DNA of 51,180 nucleotides from Candidatus Burkholderia humilis (GTDB lineage Bacteria; Pseudomonadota; Gammaproteobacteria; Burkholderiales; Burkholderiaceae): positions 1-51,180 of the forward strand of contig LFMX01000035.1 of the NCBI GenBank assembly GCA_001184405.1, read 5' to 3'. The notes beneath the pieces are model-generated. The model was not told the origin of the DNA and did not search any database. It saw only the letters and a program-made list of their open reading frames with translations. The translations under genes and the position numbers were made by a program. This document shows, in pieces, positions 1 through 8,383 of this stretch; position 1 is the stretch's first letter, and each line of letters begins with the position of its first letter.

Positions 1-146
1 GAAACCGCGCAGTATAAAAATTCCCGTTTCGCCGTCTAACCAGATCGTTCCTAATGAGATCGCTTTACTGCTTTTCGTCATTCGTTTAGGCAGAACGACT
101 GCCCGTGCGCCTGATCTTTCACTCACGCCAATTCAAAGGAGCCACG

Positions 147-938
147 ATGGACCTCAAGATCGACAACAAGATCGCGTTTGTATCCGGATCGACCAAGGGC
201 ATCGGTCATGCCATTGCGGTCGCGCTCGCCCGCGAAGAAGCGCGCGTGATCATCAACGGCCGCTCGCAATCGTCCGTCGATGACGCGCTCGGCAAGCTGA
301 AGGAACTCGTGCCCGACGCGCGCGCGGAAGGCTTCGCCGGCGATATGTCGGACGCGGCCGCCGGCGATGAACTGGTGAAGCGTTATTCACACGTCGATAT
401 TCTCGTGAACAACATGGGCATCTTCGATCCGAAGCCCTTCGAGGACATCCCCGACGACGAATGGCAGCGCTTTTTCAATGTCAACGTGATGTCGGGCGTG
501 CGGCTGTCGCGCGCGTATCTGCCGAAGATGAAGGAGAAAAATTGGGGCCGCGTGGTGTTCATCAGCAGCGAAAGCGGCATTCAGATTCCCGTCGAAATGA
601 TTCATTACGGCATGACCAAGACCGCGCAACTCGCGTTGTCGCGCGGCCTGGCGGAAACCTGCGCGGGCACGGGCGTGACGGTGAATGCCGTGCTGCCGGG
701 ACCGACGAGTTCGGAGGGCATGACGGAATTCGTCGACAAGCTGAGCGGCGGAAAGAGCTTCGACGAGTTTCGGAAGCAGTTCTTCGAAGAAGCGCGTCCG
801 AGTTCGATTCTCAAGCGCTTCATCACGCCGGAAGAAATCGCGAATATGGTCGTGTACGTGTGCTCGGAGTTGTCGTCGGCGACGAGCGGCGCGGCGTTGC
901 GCGCGCGGATGGCGGCGTGGTACCGCGCCGCGTTTTAA
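147..938 (+). CDS. SDR family oxidoreductase, 3' end garbled
   Basis: Classical short-chain dehydrogenase/reductase of about 263 residues, a cytoplasmic NAD(P)-dependent enzyme; the substrate cannot be told. ATG 147 is chosen because AAAGGAG sits at 135-141. Seen: cofactor loop SGSTKGIG at residues 13-20, LVNNMG near residue 92, the catalytic Ser in FISSES, and the catalytic Tyr/Lys in YGMTK at about residues 154-158. The last codons read ALRARMAAWYRAAF, whereas the family ends ALRVDGGVVR plus a short tail. The expected DGGVV is present in another frame at about 905-922, so two small compensating indels lie near 903 and 922. The stop (936-938) overlaps the stop of the convergent udgX gene. 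Confidence 0.85.
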   Translation: MDLKIDNKIAFVSGSTKGIGHAIAVALAREEARVIINGRSQSSVDDALGKLKELVPDARAEGFAGDMSDAAAGDELVKRYSHVDILVNNMGIFDPKPFEDIPDDEWQRFFNVNVMSGVRLSRAYLPKMKEKNWGRVVFISSESGIQIPVEMIHYGMTKTAQLALSRGLAETCAGTGVTVNAVLPGPTSSEGMTEFVDKLSGGKSFDEFRKQFFEEARPSSILKRFITPEEIANMVVYVCSELSSATSGAALRARMAAWYRAAF

Positions 939-2342
939 GGCTTCTGCTCGCTGAGCACGCGCGCCTGTTCGAGCGCGGCGACGATGGCCGCGACGGTTTT
1001 CTCGCGCGCGGCCTCGTCGTTTTGCCGTAGCGCATACGACGGGTAATACGTCGCCACCACCAGCTTGTTGCCATACGCCGTCACGCGGCCGATATGCGCC
1101 TGCAAGGTCGCGCGACGCCCGAACAGCGCGGCAAGCGCCATCGCGCCGAGCGTGACGATCACGCGCGCGCCGACATCGTGCAATTCCTGTTCGAGCCAGT
1201 ACGAACACGCTTCGACTTCCTGCTGCGCGGGCATCTTGTGCAGACACCGCTTGAAGTGCTTCACCGCGTTGGTCAAATAAAGCTGCTCGCGCGGAATATT
1301 GGCGCAGCGCATGGCATCGTTGAAAAGCTGGCCCGCCGGACCGACGAACGGCTCGCCTTTCAAGTCTTCCTGATCGCCCGGCTGTTCGCCGAGCAGCATG
1401 ATGCGTGCATTGCGTGAACCTTCGCCGGGCACGGCTTGCGTCGCGTTGCGCCAGAGATCGCAGCGGCGGCACGTGTCGAGCGATGTCGGCGCGTCGCGCT
1501 CGGGCTGCGCTTCGTGTGCATCGATCTGAACCGTCTTGCCGTCGAGCGCGCCCACACTTTGCGCTTGCCCGACGCGCCGCGCGCCACCACGCGCCTTGCT
1601 CACCAAGCCGGGAATCAGCGCGCCTTCCGGCAAGCCTTTCCAGAAACGCACCGGCATATGCTGCTCCAGCGCGGATTCGTTCAGACGCGCCGGATTGAAG
1701 ATGCTCGCGTAGTAAGGTCATCCAGAGCGCTTCGGCGGCGTCGGGCGTATCGACCGCATGATCCGATGCCAAATTGCGCCGCCGCTCGATGCGCAAGTGC
1801 TCGCCATCGAACATGGCCGCGCCGTTGGGCGTAGTGATGAGCCACGTCGAGCGGCCCATGCGCGCGGCGAAATGCTCCGCGCCACAGGCGAGCACGTCGT
1901 GATCCGGCTCGTACCACGCGACGAATTCGGGCGCGCCGAGCGCGGCATCGCGCTGGCGGAATCGCACGTAGGCGATCATGTCGTGCTGCGCGTGGCGCAC
2001 AGCCTTCGCCATTTTGTTCAGACGCGCGCCGTCTTCGTCCGCAGGCGACGCCGCCGCGCGATCGCCATGCGCCCAGCGCCACAGAATGCGATAAAGAAAG
2101 CACCAGCGGTTGGGATCGCGGAAATGGGCGGCGTCTTTGAGTTGCGAGGCGAGTTCTTTGGAAATGCGGATGTCGGTGATGCCCGCGCCCTAAACTTCGT
2201 TCGCTTCGAACAAGGAAAGCAGCTGCGCGTCGTCGCGCGTCGTGCGCCATTCGATCGATTCCGGCGCGAGTCCTTGCACGACGGCAGCGCGCGCGGCGTT
2301 GCTCCAGGCATCGAACTCTTCCTCGATAACGATGACCGGCAC
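935..2342 (-). CDS. udgX: UdgX-family uracil-DNA binding protein with N-terminal DUF4130 (interrupted)
   Basis: Two-domain repair protein of about 469 codons. The N-terminal DUF4130 part carries FLYRILWRWAHGD and MIAYVRFRQRD; the C-terminal family 4-like uracil-DNA glycosylase domain carries GEQPGDQ, PFVGPAG and LTNAVKHFK. In Mycobacterium UdgX a loop of the KRRIHK type supplies the His that bonds covalently to uracil-DNA. Here the loop is KRCLHKMP, so the His is kept but neighbours differ. GTG 2342 follows the stop of the upstream radical SAM gene by two bases, indicating one operon under the LexA box. Two lesions: an in-frame TAG at 2190-2192 and a one-base shift near 1717, where MT..YYASIFNP changes frame. 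Role inferred: marking or protecting uracil-containing DNA after damage. Confidence 0.8.
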
Positions 2343-2344
2343 GA

Positions 2345-3553
2345 TCAGATCAGCGACAACTGCACCGGCTGCGTGGCGCGCGCGCCGGAGCTGATCCGAC
2401 TGCACTTCGCGCAGCGGCGGCCGGTAATCTTCCGTGACGATGAACGGCCTCACCTTATCCATGCCGCAGCGCAGCCGCACGAGATCCTGATAGCGTACGC
2501 GCCGCGTCCGCCGCAATTCGACGATGCGCTTGGCATTCCGCATGCCGATGCCCGGCACCCGCGCGATCATCCGCGCCGGCGCGATGCTCAGATCGACCGG
2601 AAAACGATCGCGATTGGCCAGCGCCCACGCAAGTTTCGAATCGACATCGAGCGGCAGATTGCCGGCATCGCCGAGCAATTCAGCTGCGTTGAAACCGTAG
2701 CCGCGCATCAGAAAATCCGCCTGATACAGCCGATGCTCGCGCAACAGCGGTGGCGCTTTCGACGGCACGCCGGACGGACTATCGGGAATCGGGCTGAACG
2801 CCGAGTAATACACGCGCTTCAACTGATACGAGCCGTACAGCGTTTCCGCCGTACCGAGAATCGTGCGGTCGTCAGTTTCGTCCGCGCCGACGATCATCTG
2901 CGTGCTCTGCCCCGCCAGCGCGAAACGCGGCGCGCGCGGCTCCGCTTCCGACTCCTCGCGCGCCACACCGATATTGCCCATCGCGAGCTTGATGGTGCGC
3001 CCGCTCTTTTCCGGCGCGAGCTTTTCCAGCGAGATTTCCGTCGGCAATTCGATATTCTCACGCTCAACCGGTCCGCATACCGTCCGGCCTGCGCGATGAG
3101 TTCCGGGTCCGCATCCGGAATCGTCTTCAGATGGATATAGCCGCGAAAATGATGCTTCTCTCGCAGCGTCTTTGCGACGAGGCCGAGCTGTTCCATCGTG
3201 TAGTTGGACGAGCGGTCACGCCCGAACTCAGAAACAGCCCGTCGATGTAATTGCGGCGATAAAAATCGAGCGTCAGATTAACGACTTCCTCGACCGTGAA
3301 GCGCGCGCGGCACATTGCTCGAGCACCGGTTGATGCAGTAGCGGCAATCATAAAGACAAAAGTTGGTCAGCAAGATCTTGAGCAGAGACACGCAGCGCCC
3401 GTCCGGCGTGAAGCTGTGACAGATGCCTGAGCCGGTGCTCGCGCCCAGCCCATCAATACCGCGCGACTCGCGCTTGGGCGCGCCGCCGCTCGCACACGAG
3501 GCGTCATACTTGGCCGCGTCCGCGAGAATTTCGAGCTTTTCAGACAAATCCAT
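2345..3553 (-). CDS. Putative DNA modification/repair radical SAM protein (interrupted)
   Basis: Radical SAM protein distantly related to spore photoproduct lyase, about 400 residues, commonly found beside UdgX/DUF4130. ATG 3553 gives MDLSEKLEILADAAKYDASC. The iron-sulfur motif CLYDCRYC (Cx3Cx2C) lies about 65 residues in, followed in other frames by FTVEEVVNLTLDFYRR, YIHLKTIPDADPELI and, near the C-terminus, a helix-hairpin-helix-like stretch RVPGIGMRNAKRIVEL. Frames change near 3315, 3220, 3055 and 2385. The natural end, ATQPVQLSLI then TGA (2345-2347), is recovered only after the last shift. First gene of a two-gene SOS-type operon with udgX. The reaction is unknown for the family. Confidence 0.78.
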
Positions 3554-3561
3554 TTTTGCGT

Positions 3562-3581
3562 TACTGTATATTTATACAGTA
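3562..3581 (-). promoter_or_regulatory. LexA (SOS) box upstream of the radical SAM-udgX operon
   Basis: TACTGTATATTTATACAGTA differs at one central position from the perfect palindrome and matches the CTGT-N8-ACAG LexA consensus. It ends only 8 bases before the ATG of the radical SAM gene at 3553. On the minus strand the box contains TATAAA, which can serve as a -10 element, so the transcript may be almost leaderless. Induction by DNA damage is inferred. Confidence 0.85.
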
Positions 3582-3711
3582 TTCTAATGAGATGTGGGTG
3601 CGAGTGCAAATGCGTCAATCAGTTCAGCGCATGCTTCGGTCCTGATCCAAATACGGTCGAACACGCGCGACGGATGCGTTACGCTCGTCCCACCTTTTCA
3701 TGGAGAAGCAC

Positions 3712-3933
3712 ATGCGTTTCGACTACCGGATCTTTCATATCGACTGCACCGCGCGTCACGACGAAGACGGCGCGTACTACACGCACGCCCGCATCACGCA
3801 CGTGCCCGACGAGCGCACGCCGCATCTGGAAGTATTCGATTCCGGCGATCTCGACGGCTTCCCGAACGAATGGGACGCGCTGCATTGCGTGCGGTCATGG
3901 GCGATCGCATGGTGCGACGAAGTGCTGGCTTAA
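3712..3933 (+). CDS. Small conserved-looking hypothetical protein, 73 aa
   Basis: Reads MRFDYRIFHIDCTARHDEDG onward, 73 residues, acidic, with no signal peptide or membrane segment. I do not recognise the family. ATG 3712 is preferred over ATG 3700 because GGAG (3702-3705) lies six bases upstream of it. Codon use and the intact frame support a real gene. It stands alone between the divergent SOS operon and a small exported protein, in its own orientation. No function is proposed. Confidence 0.6.
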   Translation: MRFDYRIFHIDCTARHDEDGAYYTHARITHVPDERTPHLEVFDSGDLDGFPNEWDALHCVRSWAIAWCDEVLA

Positions 3934-4059
3934 GCGATGTTTCTTTCCCCTTGACGCATGCTTTCGGCATGCGGCATGCCGATTGCGCCATGTCAGTCGC
4001 GACGCCGCACTGTCACACGAAGCGGCGCGCTTCACGTCAATGGTCCAAGGGAGGACATC

Positions 4060-4365
4060 ATGAAGATCGCTAAGAAGAGCATGCTGGTTTCGGCGCTGGT
4101 CCTGAGTCTGTCCAGCGTGGCGTTCGCGCAAGGTGCAGGCGGTGGTGACGGTGCGGGCGGTGGCACGGCGGGCGGCAACGGCACGGGCCAGGGCGGCACC
4201 GGCATGAGCACGCCGAATGCGAATGGCGTGATGGGTTTGACGTCGGGTGCATCGGGTTCGAATACGATGGACTCCAACAGTTCAAACGGCAAGATGATGA
4301 AAAAGAAGAGCAGCCCCGGCTCCAACTCCGGCACGTCCAGCGGCGGCGCGGCGAAGTCGTACTAA
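4060..4365 (+). CDS. Small secreted Gly/Ser/Asn-rich protein, 101 aa
   Basis: ATG 4060 follows GGGAGGACATC. Residues 1-23 are a clear Sec signal peptide (MKIAKKSMLVSALVLSLSSV, then AFA before the cleavage point). The mature part is low-complexity, full of Gly, Ser, Asn and Thr, with a short basic patch KMMKKKSSPGS near residue 80. No folded domain is visible. Small proteins of this composition are common in Burkholderia and usually have no known role. Intact, monocistronic, followed by a terminator at 4389-4420. Confidence 0.75.
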   Translation: MKIAKKSMLVSALVLSLSSVAFAQGAGGGDGAGGGTAGGNGTGQGGTGMSTPNANGVMGLTSGASGSNTMDSNSSNGKMMKKKSSPGSNSGTSSGGAAKSY

Positions 4366-4388
4366 GCTTTTTTAAGCAATTGTCTGGG

Positions 4389-4420
4389 CGGCGGAGAGTT
4401 GATGACTTTCCGCCGTTTTC
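4389..4420 (+). terminator. Rho-independent terminator after the Gly-rich protein gene
   Basis: A stem CGGCGGA/TCCGCCG, extended with one mismatch through GAG/CTT, has a loop TTGATGA and is followed by TTTT. It lies 24 bases after the stop codon at 4365. Confidence 0.75.
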
Positions 4421-4616
4421 GTGTCTATCCCTCCAAAGCAGACCTTCTTCAGCGGGCTATTGCGTCAACGCCGCTCGCCGTATCTTGATCGCAGAGCGTT
4501 TTCCAATCGCGTTCGGCTGATCCCTTCCGGTTCATCTCACGTCGCTTTCGCTCGCCCGTCATCGCGCTCGCATGGATAACGCATGCGCGATTTCTCTGCC
4601 CGATGGAGTCAAGAAG

Positions 4617-4904
4617 ATGAACCGCAACCTCAACCCGAAACTCGTCGCGATGATGGCGTCCTACGGGCTGATCGCCAATGCGGCGAATCTGGCGTCGGTC
4701 GAATCGGCGTACGCGCAAGGCATGCGCGCCGATGCCCAACAAATCGTGCAAACGATGCGGCCGATGTACATGCAGCCATCGCCGCAACCCGCCAGCGAAG
4801 ACGAATACGGCGGCGCATCGTCGGGCACGAGCGCATCGGCGGACGGACACGCGCGGGAAAACTGCGGCGCGGCCTCGCCATGCGATATCTTCTTCGCGCA
4901 TTGA
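4617..4904 (+). CDS. Small hypothetical protein, probably exported, 95 aa
   Basis: Begins MNRNLNPKLVAMMASYGLIA and continues to ASVESAYAQG, resembling a weak signal peptide with cleavage after AYA. The rest is Met/Gln/Pro-rich then Ser/Gly/Ala-rich, with two Cys near the end (NCGAASPCD). ATG 4617 has GGAG at 4604-4607; an in-frame ATG at 4572 would add 15 residues without a ribosome site. Not recognised; no function proposed. Its stop lies just before the 3' end of the convergent epimerase locus. Confidence 0.5.
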   Translation: MNRNLNPKLVAMMASYGLIANAANLASVESAYAQGMRADAQQIVQTMRPMYMQPSPQPASEDEYGGASSGTSASADGHARENCGAASPCDIFFAH

Positions 4905-4919
4905 TGCGCGCCCGCTGCG

Positions 4920-5900
4920 CTAAGCGACGCTCTGCGCGCTCAGGCGCAGCGAAAAGGCAGCGCGCAGAGCGTCGCCGGGTTCCAGCACGCCGCCGCCTTT
5001 CTATGCACGCGCGACGTCGAGGTTGATCCAGTCCGCCACATTGCTGACCGGCTCCACGCACAGCAGCGACGGGAAATCCGCGGGCGCGTAAATCACCATG
5101 AAATCGAACGGCGCGTCTGCGTCGAGCATCACGGCGCGTCCTTCATCCGGCCACGAAATCGTCGCGCTTCGTTGCCAGCCGACGAAGTGATTGTCGAGAT
5201 CGAAGGCACCGGCGGGCATGCCGCGTTCGGACGCGAGCGCATCGACACTCGAATGCGCGCCGATGCGAACCGGCAGCGGATCGGGCGTGCCGTGCCACAT
5301 GGCATCGACCTGTGCGCGAACGACGGTCGAACGCGTGCGCGGAAAATACGGATGATGTCCGATGCCGAACGGCATAGGCCGATCGGACAAATTGCGCATC
5401 GTCAGCGTGACGTGCAGCGCGTGTTCGTCGAGCGCAATCCCCTGCGCCACTTCATACGCGAACGGCCAGTGACGCGCCGTTTCGCGCGACGGCGCGTGCT
5501 CGAAATGCAGCATCGCGCGCGATTCGCTCACCTCGCCCACGCGCCACGGCAAACGCCACGCATTGCCGTGCAGCGCGTGCGGAAAGAGATTGCCGTCATC
5601 GGACAGATCGACGGGTTGATCGTCGAACGTGAAGCGCGCATCGCGGATGCGGTTGCAATACGGCATCAACGGAAAGCTGGCCATGCCGAGCGGATTACGC
5701 GCGGCGAGCATCTCGGGTGTGGCGGGCCGCAGCCAGTGGATGACATCGCCATCGTGCGAACCGCGTGGATCGCGCGATTCGTAGAAGACCGCGATCGATC
5801 CGCCGATATGCGGCGCGAGCAGCACGCGACGCGCGCCGTGACGCAACGTGACGAGCGGCGCGTCCGGCGGCGCGGCGAGAGAAAAACGGTCGGCGCTCAA
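4920..5900 (-). CDS. Aldose 1-epimerase (galactose mutarotase-like) protein with in-frame stop
   Basis: COG2017-type mutarotase-like enzyme that would interconvert sugar anomers in the cytoplasm. Seen: NPLGMASFPLMPYCNRI, the catalytic-region HHPYF and the Glu-bearing CVEPVSNVADW near the C-terminus. TTG 5900 overlaps the stop of the upstream dioxygenase gene (TTGA), suggesting translational coupling. The frame meets TAG at 5001-5003 but continues sensibly in the same frame as KGGGVLEPGDALRAAFSL to a TAG at 4920-4922, so the amber is a nonsense mutation about 26 codons before the true end. The loss is terminal, so the product may retain activity. Partner of the dioxygenase; both probably answer to the divergent LacI regulator. 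Confidence 0.82.
4924..4975. repeat. 17-bp perfect inverted repeat in the 3' tail of the epimerase gene
   Basis: GCGACGCTCTGCGCGCT (4924-4940) is exactly complementary to 4959-4975, with an 18-base spacer. On the minus strand it encodes the last residues of the epimerase (GDALRAAFSL...SAQSVA). It could act as a transcription stop between the convergent genes, but has no T-tract. Confidence 0.6.
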
Positions 5901-6684
5901 TATGCGAACTGCCTATAACTTTCGTCGAACGTGCGCGCCGTTTTTTCGACGATGGGATTGAAGCGCAACAGACGCCGTGCGCGCGCGGGAAGGCCGGCAA
6001 GCACGTCGCGCGGCACATCGATATGCGCTTCGGGCCGGAAATACCACGCGCGGCTATAGCCGATCACGACCATCGGACGCGGTTCGCCGGTCAGATTCGG
6101 CGTGCCGCGATGCAGCCCGCGCACATCGCAGATCATCACGTCGCCGAGTTGCATCGGCACGCGTTCGGCCGTGAAGCGCCCTGCTTCGAGACCTTCGAGC
6201 GATTCCTCGCGCGACAGACGATGCGTGCCGCGCGTGGTTTCGAGCGGACCGTTGGCGTCATCGACATCGACGAGCGGAAAATTCACGGCGAGCTGGAATG
6301 ACGGCGTTTCGGGTGCGTCGTCGAAAAGCGGCGGTGTATCGCGATGCCAGTCCTGAAACTCGGAGTCGAGTACGGGCGTATCGGTCACGAGCTGGCACAT
6401 GACCGGATCGCGCCCGGCCACGCGCTCGACGATGCCGACGATATCGTCATCGCAAAAAATAGCCTGGTCCACGAACAGGCCGTCGAACGGCAGCGTGACG
6501 TATAACGCCCCGACCCGCAATTGCCGTTCGCGTTTTCATCGACATGGGGTTGCAGCAAAGGCGCGAACGCATCGCGCCATGTTTTGATCAGCGCGCGCGG
6601 AAAGTGCCCGCGCAGCAGCACGAAACCGTCGCGCTCAAAGTCCTGAGCGAGTGCGTCGAGCGTGCTTTCGTCATAACGGGCCAT
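5897..6684 (-). CDS. Phytanoyl-CoA dioxygenase family protein (frameshifted)
   Basis: Fe(II)/2-oxoglutarate-dependent oxygenase of about 262 residues. ATG 6684 starts MARYDESTLDALAQDFERDG, the normal N-terminus of the family. Iron ligands are visible as H-x-D in DWHRDTPPLF and the distal His in LHRGTPN; the 2-oxoglutarate Arg is probably in EPRPMVVIGYSR. One frameshift near 6520 separates DENANGN from RVGALYVTLPFDGLFVDQAI. It is followed with a 4-base overlap by the epimerase. The divergent LacI-family gene and palindromes at 6742-6819 suggest carbohydrate-linked control; the substrate is unknown. Confidence 0.8.
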
Positions 6685-6744
6685 GCGCGCGTCTCCTAGA
6701 TTCGTGTCGAAAACAGAATCGCACGGCCGTAATCCGTTCGTCAA

Positions 6745-6819
6745 TATTATTAGTAATAGTCCGTGAAAACCTGGAGCCATTTGGGCATCCAAAGGGCTTG
6801 GATCATGACTAATATTAGT
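6745..6819. promoter_or_regulatory. Operator-like AT-rich palindromes between dioxygenase and LacI genes
   Basis: ACTAATATTAGT at 6808-6819 is a perfect 12-bp palindrome. A related imperfect site, ATTATTAGTAAT, lies about 60 bases away near 6747-6758. A third AT-rich palindrome (CATTAATAATATTAATG, near 7888-7904) follows the regulator gene. LacI-family proteins bind such dyads, so these are candidate operators for the neighbouring regulator. Confidence 0.5.
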
Positions 6820-6861
6820 GGTAACTTTGCTCAACCCGACACGGGCCATCCCAGCAAGCAG

Positions 6862-7853
6862 ATGAAAAAACCACCCAACGCCGCCCGACGATGACCGACA
6901 TCGCGAAACTCACCGGAGTCTCGCAATCGACGGTTTCGCTCGTGCTGAACAACGCAAACGGCGCGAAATTCTCAGACGCCACGCGCGACAAGGTGCTACG
7001 CGCGGCGCACGAACTCGGCTATCGCATCCAGCGAACGCAATCTGATCGTCTATCTCGCCGATGAAATCTCGACGAGTCCGCATCCGGTGGTGAGCATCGA
7101 CGGCGCGCGCGATGCCGCGTTCGCGAACGGCCGCATGCTCGCGGTGTATTCGACGCACGGCAACGCGGAGATCGAAGCGCGCGTGCTCGATGCGACACTC
7201 GGCAATCCGAACGTGCTCGGCGTGATCTACGCGACGGTCGGCACGCGTCGCGTCACGGTCCCGGCCGCGATCGAACGCGTGCCGACAGTGCTGCTCAACT
7301 GTTATGCGAACGAGTCGAGCGTATCGTCGGTGGTGCCCACGGAAGTCGCGGGCGGTCATACGGCGACGGATCATCTGCTGGCGGTGGGGCATCGACGGAT
7401 TGGCTATATCAACGGCGAGCCGTGGCAAGACGCGGCGCGCGACCGGCTGAAGGGGTATCGCACGGCGCTCGCAACCGCCGATTTGCCGTTCGCACCGGAA
7501 CTCACGCGCGAAGGCCTGGAGTCCGGACACCGGTTTCGAGCAGACGCTCTCGCTAATGCGCGAGCCGAATCCGCCGACCGCGATTTTCTGCGCGAACGAT
7601 CTGATGGCGCTCGGTGCGATCGAAGCGCTCAGGCAACTCGGACTGCGCGTGCCGGACGACGTGTCCGTGCTCTGCTACGACGATCAGGAAATCGCGCGGC
7701 ATACGTATCCGCCGCTCTTCACAGTCGTGTTGCCGAACTATGAACTCAGGCGCTGGGCCGTCGAAACGCTCTTGCAGGAAGAACACAATCGCGCGGCAGG
7801 TGCGCCGTCGCACGGTGAAGCTGGACGGTCCGCTGATCGACGCGGATCGGTGA
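6862..7853 (+). CDS. LacI-family transcriptional regulator (interrupted)
   Basis: HTH at the N-terminus, [20 protein letters not shown], followed by a periplasmic-binding-like sugar sensor: [63 protein letters not shown], and the end [15 protein letters not shown] 6862 (MKKPPNAAR) is probably the native start with a base lost near 6880; ATG 6891 is the start of the intact HTH frame. Further shifts occur near 7030, 7525 and 7805. Likely represses the divergent oxygenase/epimerase pair and a lost operon on its 3' side. Confidence 0.82.
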
Positions 7854-7887
7854 GGAAAATAACCGAAACCCGGCAACTCGCCATTAA

Positions 7888-7904
7888 TAATATTAATGAT
7901 TGAC
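7888..7904. promoter_or_regulatory. AT-rich palindrome downstream of the LacI gene
   Basis: CATTAATAATATTAATG has 7-base arms around AAT. It precedes ACGGAGGAAGACATG (7981-7995), a ribosome site and start codon whose gene is cut off after about four codons by the intron remnant. It therefore looks like the operator of an operon that has been lost. Confidence 0.45.
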
Positions 7905-8005
7905 CAATAATAACTCTCGCAGCACGGCAGACCGGGGATCAAAAAGCATCGGCATCAAAGAAAGAGGCAAACCATCCCTAACGGAGGAAGACATGCTGTC
8001 GCGCA

Positions 8006-8079
8006 ATCGGGATAGGGGCAGGCCTCGCGGCCCGGCCCCTCCCACACCACCGTGCGTACGGGTCCGTACACGGCGGTTC
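8006..8079 (-). mobile_element. 3'-terminal remnant of a group II intron (domains V-VI)
   Basis: Read on the minus strand, GAACCGCCGTGTACGGACCC and the sequence to CCTATCCCGAT match, from memory, the 3' end of bacterial group II introns: a domain V-like hairpin (ACCGCCGT pairing with ACGGTGGT around GTACG/CGTAC), then a GC-rich domain VI-like hairpin (8015-8040) and the terminal CCCGAT. The catalytic body and the maturase gene are absent. The 3' splice edge abuts GCGCGACAGCAT, the complement of a gene start at 7993. Confidence 0.6.
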
Positions 8080-8125
8080 GGATCAGTTAATTGGCGCTGG
8101 ACCGACCGACGGCAGGCCCAGCGAA

Positions 8126-8251
8126 CCCACCGAACGGACGCTGATAGATCGTGCCATCCGGATTGCGGTCGAACGGCATGCCCATGTGTTCGAGTTCGTA
8201 CACCGCATTCGGCGCTTCACGACACATGAACTCGATCGCATCCTGATCGCC
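8126..8251 (-). pseudogene. sdhA: Fragment of sdhA (succinate dehydrogenase flavoprotein)
   Basis: The minus strand reads [20 protein letters not shown], then [22 protein letters not shown], matching the SdhA segment ahead of the FAD-linked region. Homology stops abruptly after PFGG and no start or remainder is present. At 42 codons it is a duplicated and truncated scrap next to the intron remnant, not the working sdhA gene. Confidence 0.65.
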
Positions 8252-8383
8252 GAAAAGGAGTCAGCGATGTATTGGGGAAGCGTTGTAAGCGCTCGGACTG
8301 CGCGATAGCGATATTTTGTCGCGCCATTGTTATACTGTCTAATATCTATCGCGTCTTTCTTAAATAGCTTTTACGAATATCGG

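Noticed and set aside
387..2012. A 541-codon minus-strand open frame
   Set aside because: Only its first quarter matches DUF4130; the rest is the shadow of UdgX and the SDR gene after a frameshift.
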